Positions 37,647 through 47,262 of a stretch of 64,000 bases of DNA are shown piece after piece (the first letter of the stretch is position 1; every line of letters starts with the position of its first letter). The position numbers and the translations under genes are program-made. This stretch comes from Orientia chuto str. Dubai (GTDB lineage: Bacteria > Pseudomonadota > Alphaproteobacteria > Rickettsiales > Rickettsiaceae), in contig NZ_LANP01000002.1 in the NCBI RefSeq assembly GCF_000964595.1, forward strand, positions 1 to 64,000, written 5' to 3'. The notes beneath the pieces were generated by a model, which was not told the origin of the DNA, made no database searches, and was given only the letters and a program-made list of their open reading frames with translations.

Positions 37647-38366
37647 ATGCGTGTACTATTAATTGAAGATGATCCAGCGCAGGCATCATCCATTGAGTTA
37701 TCTTTAGCAAATGAAGGTATAATTGCTGATAAAGCTCATTTAGGTAAAGATGGGATTGAGATCTCAAAACTATATGAATACTCTCTTATTATATTAGATT
37801 TAATGCTACCAGATATAAATGGGTATGAAGTTTTGTTAAGCTTAAGATCACAAAAAATACAAACTCCTGTTTTGATTCTATCTGGTCTATCAGCTATTGA
37901 TAATAAAATTAAAGGTTTATCATTTGGAGCTGATGATTATATAACAAAGCCTTTTGATTCTGATGAATTAGCTGCTAGGGTGAAAGCTATTATACGTAGA
38001 TCAAAAGGGCACTCAGAAGCAGTAATTAGAGTAGGGCCATTATCAATAAATTTAGATACAAGATCTGTGTCTGTTTTTAATAAAGAGAAACAAAAAAATA
38101 TTCCTATACATTTAACTAATAAAGAATACAAGATACTTGAGCTTTTAGCAATTAAAAGGGGTACTGTTTTAACTAAAGAGGTATTTTTGAGCCATCTTTA
38201 TAGTGGTATAGATGAACCGGAAATTAAAATTATTGATGTTTTCATATGTAAGTTGCGTCGTAAGCTTGAAAAAGCATCTAATGGTATTAATTTCATTGAG
38301 ACAGTATGGGGAAGGGGATATATATTTGCAGAGTTAAAAACTGATGATAATTATGCTTTAAATTAG
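37647..38366 (+). CDS. ctrA: Cell-cycle response regulator CtrA
   Basis: 239 residues, OmpR type. The receiver has acidic residues in LLIEDDPAQ, phospho-acceptor D51 in IILDLMLPDINGYEVL and Lys in ITKPFDSDELAARV. The DNA-binding domain has IHLTNKEYKILELLAIKRG and DVFICKLRRKLEKAS. The N-terminal SSIELSLANEGI and the overall pattern are those of alphaproteobacterial CtrA, which controls division and replication genes and, in Rickettsiales, is tied to developmental change. The usual histidine kinase partners are not in this window. Confidence 0.93.
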   Translation: MRVLLIEDDPAQASSIELSLANEGIIADKAHLGKDGIEISKLYEYSLIILDLMLPDINGYEVLLSLRSQKIQTPVLILSGLSAIDNKIKGLSFGADDYITKPFDSDELAARVKAIIRRSKGHSEAVIRVGPLSINLDTRSVSVFNKEKQKNIPIHLTNKEYKILELLAIKRGTVLTKEVFLSHLYSGIDEPEIKIIDVFICKLRRKLEKASNGINFIETVWGRGYIFAELKTDDNYALN

Positions 38367-38539
38367 CATCAATATAATTATAATAAATTCTATTTAGTTT
38401 ATTGTATAGCACACTTCTTAAGTATTGCTATATAATATAAGTATTTATTCTCAATTTAAAATTAATAATAAATTTTATTAATTAATTTTAAAAAGCTATA
38501 TACTGTCTAATTGTTCGTTTAATAAACTTAAATTCTATA

Positions 38540-40273
38540 ATGTCAAATAATTTAGATCAAAGCAAACATGAATCGATGAATTCATTAATTCCGGTAGATA
38601 AATTAGTATTTATTCCAGTTGGTGGATGTAATGAAATAGGAATGAATGTGAACATTTATCATTATCAAGGAGAATTTATAATGATAGATTGCGGAGCAGG
38701 ATTTCCAAGTGATTTTACCCCTGGTGCTAACATGCTAATAACAGATCTTAGCTTCATTAAAGCTAGTGGTAAAAAATTATCTGGATTGATACTAACCCAT
38801 GCTCATGAAGACCATTTAGGGGGAGTTCAATATCTTCTTCAGGACTTAGATTGTCCTATTTATGCTACTAATTTTACAGCTAATTTTTTAACTCTTAGAT
38901 TGAAAGAATATGATCCAAACTGTAAGTTTGTTATTAATACAATTACCCCTGGTCATAAGTTTAATATTGGACCATTTTCAATTGAGATGTTAACTCTAAC
39001 TCATTCAGCTCCAGAAATGCAAGCATTAATGATTAGAACTGATGCTGGTACTATTTTGCATACCGGAGATTGGAAATTTGATGATGATCCTATTATAGGA
39101 AAAAAAACTGATAAAACTTTGTTGCAGAAATATGGAGATGAAGGAATAACTGCTCTAGTATGTGACTCCACTAATGTGTTTTATAGTGGGTTTTCAGGTT
39201 CTGAAGGTGATTTGCAAAAAAGCTTAATTGACATTATTTATAATGCTTCTGGATTAATAATTACTACAACATTTGCTTCTAATTTAGCTAGATTGCAGTC
39301 ATTGATTGTAGCTGCCAAACATTCTGGCCGTAAAGTTATTCTTGCTGGAAAAAGTTTAGTACGCATGATGCATGCTGCACGAGATAGTGGCTATTTAAAT
39401 GATGTTAATGAACAATTGTTAGACATCAAAGAATTTAATAAATATCCACGTGAAAAGTTAATGATTATTTCAACAGGTTGCCAGGGGGAGCCTTTAGCAG
39501 CAGTTAATAAGATAGTGACAGGAAATCATCAATATATTAAGTTACAACCTAAAGATACTGTTATTTTTTCGTCTAAGATTATTCCAGGTAATGAAAAAAG
39601 AATATATAAGCTATTTAATCATCTTACTAGAGCACAAGTTACAGTTATTACTGAAAAAGATAATTTTGTACATGTATCTGGGCATCCAGCAATTGAAGAG
39701 CTAAAGACTATGTATAAACTATCTCAGCCAAAGATGTGTATACCAGTGCATGGTGAGCCAATGCATATACATGCACATGCTAATCTAGCCAAAAGTTGTG
39801 GAATTAAGCATGTTGTTGAATTAGAAAATGGTTCTGTTCTACAAATTGGCTTAGATGCACCTAAAATTTTAGGTACAATAAAAGTGCAATATTTGGCAAT
39901 AGATGGCAATTATATACTTCCAACAACTTCAGATATTTTTTATAAGCGTAGAAGAATGCAAGAAAATGGCATTGTTATTGCTACTTTAATTTTCAATCAT
40001 AGAAATGTCTTAGCTATGGAGCCAATATTGTCATTTCCTGGTCTTTTAGATCCTAATCCTAAAGATGAGCATGATTCTGACTACTCTATTGTAATATTAA
40101 TTAAGCAAGAACTTCACCAAATATTATCTATTAATAATAGTTCTAAAAAAAGATCAATTAAACTAGATAAAATTCAAGAAGTTACAAAAAACTGTATAAG
40201 GCGCATTATAAAACAAGAAGTTAATAAGAATCCAATAATCATTGTTAATATTAAAAAATTACAAAGAAGTTAA
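38540..40273 (+). CDS. rnj: Ribonuclease J
   Basis: 577 residues. The metallo-beta-lactamase core has THAHEDHLGG (H87, H89, D91, H92), HTGDWKFDDDP, and the beta-CASP insert with STFASN-like TTFASNLARLQSL and SSKIIPGNEKRI, then HVSGHPAIEEL and VPVHGE-like IPVHGEPMHIHAHA. It is an endo- and 5'-3' exonuclease in RNA turnover and rRNA maturation. It stands alone, 170 bp after ctrA, with a hairpin shortly after its end. Confidence 0.95.
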   Translation: MSNNLDQSKHESMNSLIPVDKLVFIPVGGCNEIGMNVNIYHYQGEFIMIDCGAGFPSDFTPGANMLITDLSFIKASGKKLSGLILTHAHEDHLGGVQYLLQDLDCPIYATNFTANFLTLRLKEYDPNCKFVINTITPGHKFNIGPFSIEMLTLTHSAPEMQALMIRTDAGTILHTGDWKFDDDPIIGKKTDKTLLQKYGDEGITALVCDSTNVFYSGFSGSEGDLQKSLIDIIYNASGLIITTTFASNLARLQSLIVAAKHSGRKVILAGKSLVRMMHAARDSGYLNDVNEQLLDIKEFNKYPREKLMIISTGCQGEPLAAVNKIVTGNHQYIKLQPKDTVIFSSKIIPGNEKRIYKLFNHLTRAQVTVITEKDNFVHVSGHPAIEELKTMYKLSQPKMCIPVHGEPMHIHAHANLAKSCGIKHVVELENGSVLQIGLDAPKILGTIKVQYLAIDGNYILPTTSDIFYKRRRMQENGIVIATLIFNHRNVLAMEPILSFPGLLDPNPKDEHDSDYSIVILIKQELHQILSINNSSKKRSIKLDKIQEVTKNCIRRIIKQEVNKNPIIIVNIKKLQRS

Positions 40274-40288
40274 TGCAATTAATTTATA

Positions 40289-40318
40289 ATTGCTAAGCTC
40301 TAACATTGACTTAGCAAT
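40289..40318 (+). terminator. Hairpin after rnj
   Basis: ATTGCTAAG and CTTAGCAAT form a perfect 9-bp stem with a 12-base loop, 15 bases after the rnj stop. The following ATTATTCAGTTATATTT is T-rich but not a clean T run. Confidence 0.5.
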
Positions 40319-40366
40319 ATTATTCAGTTATATTTACCGCTATTCTATATTAATTAGTATAATTCA

Positions 40367-40669
40367 ATGATGATTTCAACAAATGAAGTGCAGTTAATTG
40401 CTAGCTATTGTAAGTTAAGATTTAATGAGCAAGAACTAAGTCATATGGTTAAGCAACTGTCTAATATAGTAGATATGATGGGGGAATTAGAAAAAATTGA
40501 CTGTACAGCAGTTGCCCCTATGTGGTGCTTTGAGAAAAGTAATAGAATGCGTCCGGATCAAGTTAAGCAATATATTACAACAGATCAGTTATTGTCTAAT
40601 GTACCGCAGTCATCAGCGAATATAGCTAAAGATACAAAATATTTTGTTGTACCTAAAATAATAGAATAA
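40367..40669 (+). CDS. gatC: Aspartyl/glutamyl-tRNA amidotransferase subunit C
   Basis: 100 residues with the GatC pattern: [36 protein letters not shown] and a C-terminal NRMRPD and YFVVPKIIE. GatC wraps around GatA and stabilises GatCAB. Its last base is the first base of the gatA start codon (TAATG). Confidence 0.93.
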   Translation: MMISTNEVQLIASYCKLRFNEQELSHMVKQLSNIVDMMGELEKIDCTAVAPMWCFEKSNRMRPDQVKQYITTDQLLSNVPQSSANIAKDTKYFVVPKIIE

Positions 40670-41481
40670 TGACTAATCTAGTAAAGTTAACAATTTCTCA
40701 AGCAATTAATGGACTGAAAACTAAGGAATTTTCTGCTACTGAATTAGTACTAGCACATATCAATCAAATGGATAAATATAGGTATATTAACGCTTATATT
40801 ACTGAAACTCCAGAGCTTGCTCTACAATCAGCCAAAAAAGCTGATACTTTAATTCAAAGTAATCAGGCCCGTCCAATTGAAGGTATTCCACTTTCTATTA
40901 AAGATCTCTTTTGCACTAATGGAATATTAACTACTGCTGCATCAAGAATGCTACATAATTTTATACCTTTTTATGATTCTACAGTGTACAGCAAAATCAT
41001 AAATGCTGGAGGTATTATGTTAGGAAAAGGTAATATGGATGAGTTTGCTATGGGTTCAGCAAATATTAGCAGCTATTTTGGTAAAGTAATTAATCCATGG
41101 AAGGCTGAAAATGATGATGCAGATTTAACCCCTGGTGGATCTTCAGGAGGCTCATCAGCTGCTGTTTCAGCATTTATGGCAATGGCAGCCTTAGGTAGTG
41201 ATACTGGAGGATCAGTAAGGCAACCTGCATCTTATACTGGAACTGTTGGTATGAAACCAAGTTATGGGAGATGTTCAAGATGGGGGATGATTGCATTTTC
41301 ATGCTCGTTGGATCAAGCTGGAATAATAACTCGTACAGTTGAAGATGCAGCAATTATGCTAGAGACTATGATGGGTTATGATGAAAAGGATTCAACAAGT
41401 TTAAACAGCGAAGTTCCTAACTTGCAATCAGCTATTAACCAGCATATTAAAGGCATGAAAATTGGTATACCTTATGTTTGA
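40669..41481 (+). CDS. gatA: GatA, N-terminal fragment with the active site
   Basis: 270 residues of the glutamine amidotransferase subunit. The catalytic triad is all here: K78 (PLSIKDLF), cis-Ser about S158 ([13 protein letters not shown]) and nucleophile S182 ([13 protein letters not shown]). The frame stops with TGA at 41479-41481 after KIGIPYV. The rest of GatA continues in another frame from 41478/41481. In normal GatA this point falls near GIPKEY, so about two codons also seem lost. Either a base is missing from the sequence, or the gene is split into two coupled pieces, or it is inactivated. The subunit makes ammonia from glutamine for Gln-tRNA(Gln) and Asn-tRNA(Asn). Confidence 0.85.
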   Translation: MTNLVKLTISQAINGLKTKEFSATELVLAHINQMDKYRYINAYITETPELALQSAKKADTLIQSNQARPIEGIPLSIKDLFCTNGILTTAASRMLHNFIPFYDSTVYSKIINAGGIMLGKGNMDEFAMGSANISSYFGKVINPWKAENDDADLTPGGSSGGSSAAVSAFMAMAALGSDTGGSVRQPASYTGTVGMKPSYGRCSRWGMIAFSCSLDQAGIITRTVEDAAIMLETMMGYDEKDSTSLNSEVPNLQSAINQHIKGMKIGIPYV

Positions 41482-42146
41482 TGGAAAATAGTAACTTAAA
41501 TAGTGAAGTTACTGCAATGTGGCAGAACACTATAGATTTATTAAAGGATCATGGTGCTGAAATTACATCTATAAGCTTACCTCATATTAATTATGCATTA
41601 CCAGTATATTATGTTCTTTCTTCTGCTGAAGCATCATCAAATTTAGCAAGATATGATGGGGTCAGATATGGTTTAAGAGTTGAAGAAAATAACTCAAATA
41701 TTAATGAAATCTATGAACTTTCTAGATCAGAAGGGTTTGGAGCTGAGGTAAAAAGAAGAATTATGATGGGAACTTATGCTCTTGCATCAACAAATATAAA
41801 TTCATATTATATTAAAGCTCAGCAAGTAAGACGGTTAATAGTTAATGATTTTACAAATAGTTTTAGTAAGGTAGACTGTATATTAATTCCATCTGTACCT
41901 ACTGCAGCATTTCCACTAGACTATAACCAAGATGATCCAGTTACTATGTATTTAAATGATATATTAACAATACCAGCTAGTTTAGCTGGGCTACCATGTA
42001 TTTCAATACCAGCTGGTTTTTCAGCTAATAAATTACCATTGGGGATGCAAGTTATTGGCTCTCGCTTAGATGAGTACAATGTTATTAAAGTATCATCAGC
42101 TATTGAAAAGGCATTAAATCTAAAATTTATTCCAAAAGGTTTTTAA
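41478..42146 (+). CDS. gatA: GatA, C-terminal fragment
   Basis: Up to 222 residues covering the last part of Gat[56 protein letters not shown] and [13 protein letters not shown]. Possible starts are TTG 41478 or ATG 41481; the latter overlaps the upstream stop as TGATG, a layout that permits stop-and-restart translation. Alone it has no catalytic triad. A frameshift of minus one joins it to the N-terminal fragment. gatB follows after two bases. Confidence 0.82.
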   Translation: MMENSNLNSEVTAMWQNTIDLLKDHGAEITSISLPHINYALPVYYVLSSAEASSNLARYDGVRYGLRVEENNSNINEIYELSRSEGFGAEVKRRIMMGTYALASTNINSYYIKAQQVRRLIVNDFTNSFSKVDCILIPSVPTAAFPLDYNQDDPVTMYLNDILTIPASLAGLPCISIPAGFSANKLPLGMQVIGSRLDEYNVIKVSSAIEKALNLKFIPKGF

Positions 42147-42148
42147 AC

Positions 42149-43606
42149 ATGAGTTTTATAGAAGGCAAAACAACTGGAAAGTGGGAGTATGTTATAGGAC
42201 TTGAAATTCATGCTCAAATAAAATCTAGTTCCAAGCTATTTTCTAGCGCTTCAACTGAGTTTGGCAATTTGCCGAATTCACAAGTAGAATTGCTAGATGC
42301 TGCTATGCCAGGAGCCTTACCAGTATTGAATAAATTCTGTGTACTTCAAGCTATAAAAACTGCTCTAGGAATTAATGCTAAAATAAATAAGTTATCTAGT
42401 TTTGACCGCAAAAACTATTTTTATGCTGATTTACCAGCAGGTTATCAAATTTCGCAATTTTTTCATCCAATTGCTCAAGGTGGTTGGGTAGAAATATTTG
42501 ATGAAAACAATAATATTAAGCGTATCAAAATTAATAGGTTGCATCTTGAACAAGATACAGGAAAAAGCACTCATGATCAATCAGATACTTATAGCTATAT
42601 AGATCTTAATCGCAGTGGTATAGGATTGATGGAAATAGTATCTGAACATGATATTTCTTCGCCTGCCCAAGCAGCAGAGTATATAAAAAAACTTAGAGCA
42701 ATATTAAGATATCTGGATAGTTGTAGCGGGGATATGGAAAAAGGATCGTTAAGATGTGATGCTAATATATCAGTACGGAAGCCAAATGGAGAATTAGGAA
42801 TTAAATGTGAAATAAAAAATCTTAATTCAATTAAGTCAATTGTTAGAGCTCTAGAATTTGAAGGCCAAAGGCAAGTTAAGATATTAGAATCTGGAGGAGT
42901 AATTAAGCAGGAAAGTCTTCTATTTGATGCTACTCTAGGCAAAACATGCCCAATGAGGTCTAAAGAGAATGCTACTGATTATAGGTATTTTCCTGATCCA
43001 GACCTGCCACCAATAATATTAGACCAATCTTTAGTTGATGAGATTGCTAGTAGTTTGCCTGAATTGCCAGATGCTAAAATTACAAGGTATATTAATGAAA
43101 TTAAGCTTAATGATTACGCTGCTAGAGTTTTAGCAGCTGATAAGGATATTGCTTACTTTTTCGAAGAGGTTATTAAAACTGCCAATCCTATATTAACTGC
43201 AAACTGGATATTAAGTGAATTGTTTGGACTAATGAATAAGGATAGAATTACTATTTCCGAATGTAAAATTACTGCTCATCACTTTTCAGAGTTAATGCAA
43301 TTAATTAGCTCTGAATCAATATCAAGCAAAATTGCAAAAACTATTTTAAAGGAAATGTTTGATACTGGACATAGTCCAAAAATAATTATACAAAAAAAAA
43401 ATATACAGCAAATTTCAGATTATAATCAAATTGCAGATATTATTGATAATATACTGAAAGATAATTATCAATCAGTTATATCTTATAAAAGTGGTAAAGA
43501 TAGGCTATTTGGCTTCTTTGTTGGACAGGTTATGAAAGCAACAGCTGGCAATGCTAATCCTATACTTGTAAACAAAATATTGCATAATAAATTAAATAAT
43601 CAATAA
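42149..43606 (+). CDS. gatB: Aspartyl/glutamyl-tRNA amidotransferase subunit B
   Basis: 485 residues. Marks: [85 protein letters not shown], and a C-terminal YqeY-like tRNA-binding domain ([16 protein letters not shown]). GatB phosphorylates the misacylated tRNA and transfers the ammonia. It appears intact, unlike gatA, so selection on the complex probably persists. Confidence 0.95.
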   Translation: MSFIEGKTTGKWEYVIGLEIHAQIKSSSKLFSSASTEFGNLPNSQVELLDAAMPGALPVLNKFCVLQAIKTALGINAKINKLSSFDRKNYFYADLPAGYQISQFFHPIAQGGWVEIFDENNNIKRIKINRLHLEQDTGKSTHDQSDTYSYIDLNRSGIGLMEIVSEHDISSPAQAAEYIKKLRAILRYLDSCSGDMEKGSLRCDANISVRKPNGELGIKCEIKNLNSIKSIVRALEFEGQRQVKILESGGVIKQESLLFDATLGKTCPMRSKENATDYRYFPDPDLPPIILDQSLVDEIASSLPELPDAKITRYINEIKLNDYAARVLAADKDIAYFFEEVIKTANPILTANWILSELFGLMNKDRITISECKITAHHFSELMQLISSESISSKIAKTILKEMFDTGHSPKIIIQKKNIQQISDYNQIADIIDNILKDNYQSVISYKSGKDRLFGFFVGQVMKATAGNANPILVNKILHNKLNNQ

Positions 43607-43657
43607 AAAAGGAGATAAATGCATCATATAAAATGATCCTTTTCCTGTGGAATTTTT

Positions 43658-44383
43658 TTATATATTTCTTCCTTTATTATTACACCTGTTATTAATAGAT
43701 CTATTATGAGATTTCATTGCCTGTAATTTATTATTATAATAATTAATATCTGTTTTATTACCTCCACCATATTTAAGTGCATATTTTGCACCACCGACTA
43801 TTAAATTATGAATAAAATTACTTAGATTAGTTTCTCCAGCAATTCGCCGTGGGTTAAGCAATTTATAAACTTCATATATTGCAAATCTTTTTAAATTTTT
43901 CTTCAATTCTGCTCTAGATGAGTTAGTAATATATTCCAGATTGTCTTTTTCTTGCACTAAATCTTGATTTTCTTCTGCTAAGTTTCTTGTGCGTTTATAT
44001 ATTAATTCTTTACTTATTTTAGCAATTTGCTTAGTGATTTGCTGTTCTATTTCTTGAGTTACTTCTATAGAAGAAGAGCCTGAAGAATTACTAAGCAATA
44101 GTTTTTTAATTAATAATATAATTTTTGTTTGCAGCTTAGATACATCTTGATCAGTTTCAAAACTGCTAATTAATGCATCAAGTTCAGCTTCAAACTCAGC
44201 ATTATTTTTTAATTTCTGATAAAATTCATTGACTAATATATCAGAACTAGAAACTGCTTTTTTTTCTGAATTCTTAGTATCTTCATTCTTAGTATCTTCA
44301 TCATCATTTGTTTTAGCATTTTCATCAGTTGTAGTATTTTCATCAGTTGTAGTATTTTCATCAGTAATGTCTCTGTTGATCAT
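43658..44383 (-). CDS. Hypothetical protein with acidic tandem repeats
   Basis: I do not recognise this 241-residue protein. The start is an acidic low-complexity stretch with tandem units TTDENT (18 bp, about two and a half copies) and EDTKN (15 bp, two copies). The rest is predicted mostly helical: FYQKLKNNAEFEAELDALIS, IILLIKKLLLSNSS, a coiled-coil-like TRNLAEENQDLVQEKDNLEY, and a Gly-containing end (IVGGAKYALKYGGG). No signal peptide. It is convergent with gatB. The repeats could vary in number between strains. Confidence 0.6.
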   Translation of the reverse strand: MINRDITDENTTTDENTTTDENAKTNDDEDTKNEDTKNSEKKAVSSSDILVNEFYQKLKNNAEFEAELDALISSFETDQDVSKLQTKIILLIKKLLLSNSSGSSSIEVTQEIEQQITKQIAKISKELIYKRTRNLAEENQDLVQEKDNLEYITNSSRAELKKNLKRFAIYEVYKLLNPRRIAGETNLSNFIHNLIVGGAKYALKYGGGNKTDINYYNNKLQAMKSHNRSINNRCNNKGRNI

Positions 44384-44541
44384 ATTATATAATTAAATAA
44401 AATTGGTATTTTATTATATCATAATTATTTAATTAAGTTTGTGTATTTAATTAGTTTTCTAGCAAAAATAACGTAAAAAGGGCATTAATATTAAAGTTCT
44501 ATAATTAATATTATGGAAAATGAGCTAAAGAAAGAAGGAAG

Positions 44542-45726
44542 TTAGATTTTTGTAATTCTGTATAATAAGAAAGAAAATGTACAAATACATACTACTGTTA
44601 TATAAATTGCTGGAGCAATAAGATTATTATCAAAGTATTTCCATAGTGCTAAGCATATTGGAACACAGCTACGACCCCAGAATTCACAGCCAATAGTATA
44701 TCCAGTTCCTATAAATAAATATTTATTATCTTTAACTTGCTGTACTAGCAATACATTTAATAATGTGGAAAAAATTACTCCCCAAAATATTATCCAACAT
44801 TTTATTAAAAAAATTACTGGTAAAGCTAAATCAGGCAAATAAATAAAGCATGGTATCATTGTTACTGATAATATTATTACAGATAATAGCATCCATATTT
44901 TATAATTATGAATTTTAATTATATAACCTATAACTACTATCATAGCAGTATCAAAATACATAAGTATATTGCTATATGTAAGCATTTTTACACGAGAAAT
45001 ATTACTTATTAAAGGTATAATATTATCTAACAGGACAAATGGAACAGCATAAGTAATATAACTTAAACCATGTAAACAAGAAACTTGCAGTAACAAGAAA
45101 AATTTATTAAATCTAGTGAAGGAAATCATTTCTTTAGTATCAGAAATATATAAATTATTTAAAGATATTATTCTTAGCCTAAAATATAATCCAATAATTC
45201 CTATCAGTGATCCTAAAGCAAAAGCGTACCGCCAATTATTAAATATAGTAGCAACAGTAGAAGCTAGTATTATACCTATCATAGTTGAACACTGGTAATA
45301 ACTATTTGCTTTAATAAATTCTTTCTCTTTAACTGTATTAAATATAAGTACTGATGATATACTGACTTCTCCAGCAGCGCAAAACCCTTGTAATATCTTA
45401 GCTAGAGTTAGAAGAATTGTAGCTACTATTCCAATAGATTCATAACTTGGAATAGTAGCTACAATACAGGTTGAAAACCCAACTCCTCCCAACGTAATTA
45501 GTAGCACTTGTCTGGAATCGATAATATTAGCTAACCATCCAAAAAAATACGCACCTGCCGGCCTAGTAATAATATTACAGAATGAGAATAAGCTATAAAT
45601 TACAATTAAAGCAATAACTTCATTCTTAAAGTCAAAAAAATTACTCACTAAATATGGAGCAAAGAAAATATATAAAGCTGTACTATAATGATCTAAAGCA
45701 TTACCAAATAAGATCAATAATTTCAC
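44542..45726 (-). CDS. MFS transporter
   Basis: 394 residues, about twelve membrane segments. Between helices 2 and 3 the loop ANIIDSRQVLLITL stands for the GxxADRxGRR motif of the major facilitator family, and RPAGAYFFGWLA before it is like ProP/metabolite-proton symporters. The substrate cannot be deduced. Rickettsiales carry many such transporters for host metabolites. The motif is weaker than usual, so activity is not certain. Confidence 0.8.
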   Translation of the reverse strand: MKLLILFGNALDHYSTALYIFFAPYLVSNFFDFKNEVIALIVIYSLFSFCNIITRPAGAYFFGWLANIIDSRQVLLITLGGVGFSTCIVATIPSYESIGIVATILLTLAKILQGFCAAGEVSISSVLIFNTVKEKEFIKANSYYQCSTMIGIILASTVATIFNNWRYAFALGSLIGIIGLYFRLRIISLNNLYISDTKEMISFTRFNKFFLLLQVSCLHGLSYITYAVPFVLLDNIIPLISNISRVKMLTYSNILMYFDTAMIVVIGYIIKIHNYKIWMLLSVIILSVTMIPCFIYLPDLALPVIFLIKCWIIFWGVIFSTLLNVLLVQQVKDNKYLFIGTGYTIGCEFWGRSCVPICLALWKYFDNNLIAPAIYITVVCICTFSFLLYRITKI

Positions 45727-45795
45727 GCAATAACCTTATAAAACTTTATATTTTTATAATTTTGAATATAATATCTTTTTTAACTAGTATAAATA

Positions 45796-46299
45796 ATGAT
45801 TAAGAGCATAAGTTTTTATTGTACTTTAACTGAATTGTTGAACCAAACTATTTGTAAGTTACTGGAAAAGTGTTATTCAAATTCTTTGAAAACTATAGCA
45901 TTATTAGATGATAAAAATATGGAAGAAGTAATAAATAATGCTTTATGGTCTTTTAGTTCTATATCATTTATTCCTCACGGTTGTAGCACAGACCCTGAAC
46001 CAGATAGCCAACCGATATATATTACAACTAGTTATGAAAATCCTAATCAAGCTAAGATACTAGCACTGGTAATATCATGTAACACCAATCATGAAAATAA
46101 TATGAATTATTTTCAACAATTTGAAAGAATACTAATAATTTTTAAAGATGACTATGCATTAATAAACTATATGAATAATTATTATCATAAACTTAAGCAA
46201 GATGGATATTCACCAAATTATTTTAAACAAAGAAAACAGTATAAAAACCTGCATTGGCAACTATTAACTGCTAATGAAATTAATATTTTAGATACCTAA
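45796..46299 (+). CDS. holC: DNA polymerase III chi subunit
   Basis: 167 residues with HolC pieces in order: SFYCTLTELLNQTICKLLEK, NNALWSFSSISFIPHG, QPIYITTSYENPNQAKILAL, ILIIFKDDYALINYM and KQDGYSPNYFKQRKQYKN. Chi connects the clamp loader to single-strand binding protein. Alphaproteobacterial chi is divergent, but the FIPHG and ENPN segments are typical. Confidence 0.85.
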   Translation: MIKSISFYCTLTELLNQTICKLLEKCYSNSLKTIALLDDKNMEEVINNALWSFSSISFIPHGCSTDPEPDSQPIYITTSYENPNQAKILALVISCNTNHENNMNYFQQFERILIIFKDDYALINYMNNYYHKLKQDGYSPNYFKQRKQYKNLHWQLLTANEINILDT

Positions 46300-46327
46300 T
46301 ATGCTTTTTAAAAACACTATTTGTTCG

Positions 46328-46534
46328 TTATTCTTCCATCATTCTACGCTTCATTGCCCTCTCCTTTCTGTGTCTACGTTCTGATTCCTGTTGTTTTCTG
46401 ACTTTTTTTACTGAAGGAGGCTCATAAAAGCGAGACATTTTCATTGCACGAAAAACAAGCTCCCTCTGCATTTTTTTTTTAAGACTTCTAATAGCTAATT
46501 CACTATTATTGGCATTAACTGGCACATAAATCAC
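46328..46534 (-). CDS. rpsU: Ribosomal protein bS21
   Basis: 68 residues: VPVNANNSELAIRSLKKKMQ, RFYEPPSVKKVRKQQESERR and a basic end. It starts at GTG 46534 with AAGGAG nine bases upstream, so the start is firm although not ATG. S21 helps initiation on the small subunit. It is divergent from a COQ9-family gene, the arrangement for which that family was once named. Confidence 0.95.
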   Translation of the reverse strand: MIYVPVNANNSELAIRSLKKKMQRELVFRAMKMSRFYEPPSVKKVRKQQESERRHRKERAMKRRMMEE

Positions 46535-46580
46535 AATTGCTGCTCCTTACAAGAATAATAATTTAAATTGTATTATTTAA

Positions 46581-46608
46581 ATTTTAAATATATATTAAAA
46601 TCTGTCAA
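46581..46608 (-). promoter_or_regulatory. Putative rpsU promoter
   Basis: On the minus strand TTGACA (46608-46603) and TAAAAT (46586-46581) are 16 bp apart. This would give a leader of about 40 bases to the rpsU GTG. Confidence 0.45.
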
Positions 46609-46640
46609 AGTCAATAATTGCAAATAAATTAGCTACTAAA

Positions 46641-47246
46641 ATGGATAGGGAAAAAACATCAATTTTAGAACAATTAATTAATATAATTCCAGGGCAAGGC
46701 TTTAATATAGAAACATTATCTCTAGCATCCCAAAATGCTGGTTTACCTAGTAATTATTGGGAAATAATATTTCCTAATGGAATAAAGGAAGCATCGTATG
46801 ACTTAGAACGATTTTTTGACCAGCTAATGATAAATCAACTAAGTTTAATTCAACCCCCAATTAAAACTCATCATAAAGTTATTACAGCTTTACAATATCG
46901 AATAAAATTAGTACCACAAGCAGTTGCATTAAAATTATGTTTTTTTTATGCTATGCCAAATAATTATTCTACGGCAATAACAAATAGTTGGGCTAGTTGT
47001 AATAAAATATGGTGCTATGCTAATGATCGCTCAACAGATTTTAACTATTATACTAAACGTGCTTTACTAATGGCAGCATACCTACCTAGCATTGCATACT
47101 ATATTAAAGATAGTTCAGATAATTATCATAAAACAGATTATTTTATTACTAAAATTATTGAAAAAATTCTAAACGCCGCTAAACTAAAGCAGAAAATTAA
47201 GTCTAAAAAATTAGATGACATACCTATAGTAAGATTTTTTCTTTAA
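46641..47246 (+). CDS. COQ9-family protein (rpsU-divergent)
   Basis: 201 residues. The helical N-terminal part (ILEQLINIIPGQGFNIETLS, ASQNAGLPSNYWEIIFPNGI) is TetR-like, and the C-terminal part with KTHHKVITALQYRI and SWASCNKIWCYANDRSTDFN and YYTKRALLMAAYLPS matches the COQ9 family. COQ9 is a lipid-binding partner of COQ7 in ubiquinone synthesis in mitochondria and alphaproteobacteria. Its place opposite rpsU supports the call. A UbiH-type hydroxylase gene lies 4 kb downstream. Confidence 0.87.
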   Translation: MDREKTSILEQLINIIPGQGFNIETLSLASQNAGLPSNYWEIIFPNGIKEASYDLERFFDQLMINQLSLIQPPIKTHHKVITALQYRIKLVPQAVALKLCFFYAMPNNYSTAITNSWASCNKIWCYANDRSTDFNYYTKRALLMAAYLPSIAYYIKDSSDNYHKTDYFITKIIEKILNAAKLKQKIKSKKLDDIPIVRFFL

Positions 47247-47262
47247 TTTTAAAGTCTAAAAA

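Noticed and set aside
43607-43643. AAAAGGA and TCCTTTT as a terminator between gatB and the hypothetical gene
   Set aside because: A 7-bp AT-rich stem with a 23-base loop is too weak to support.
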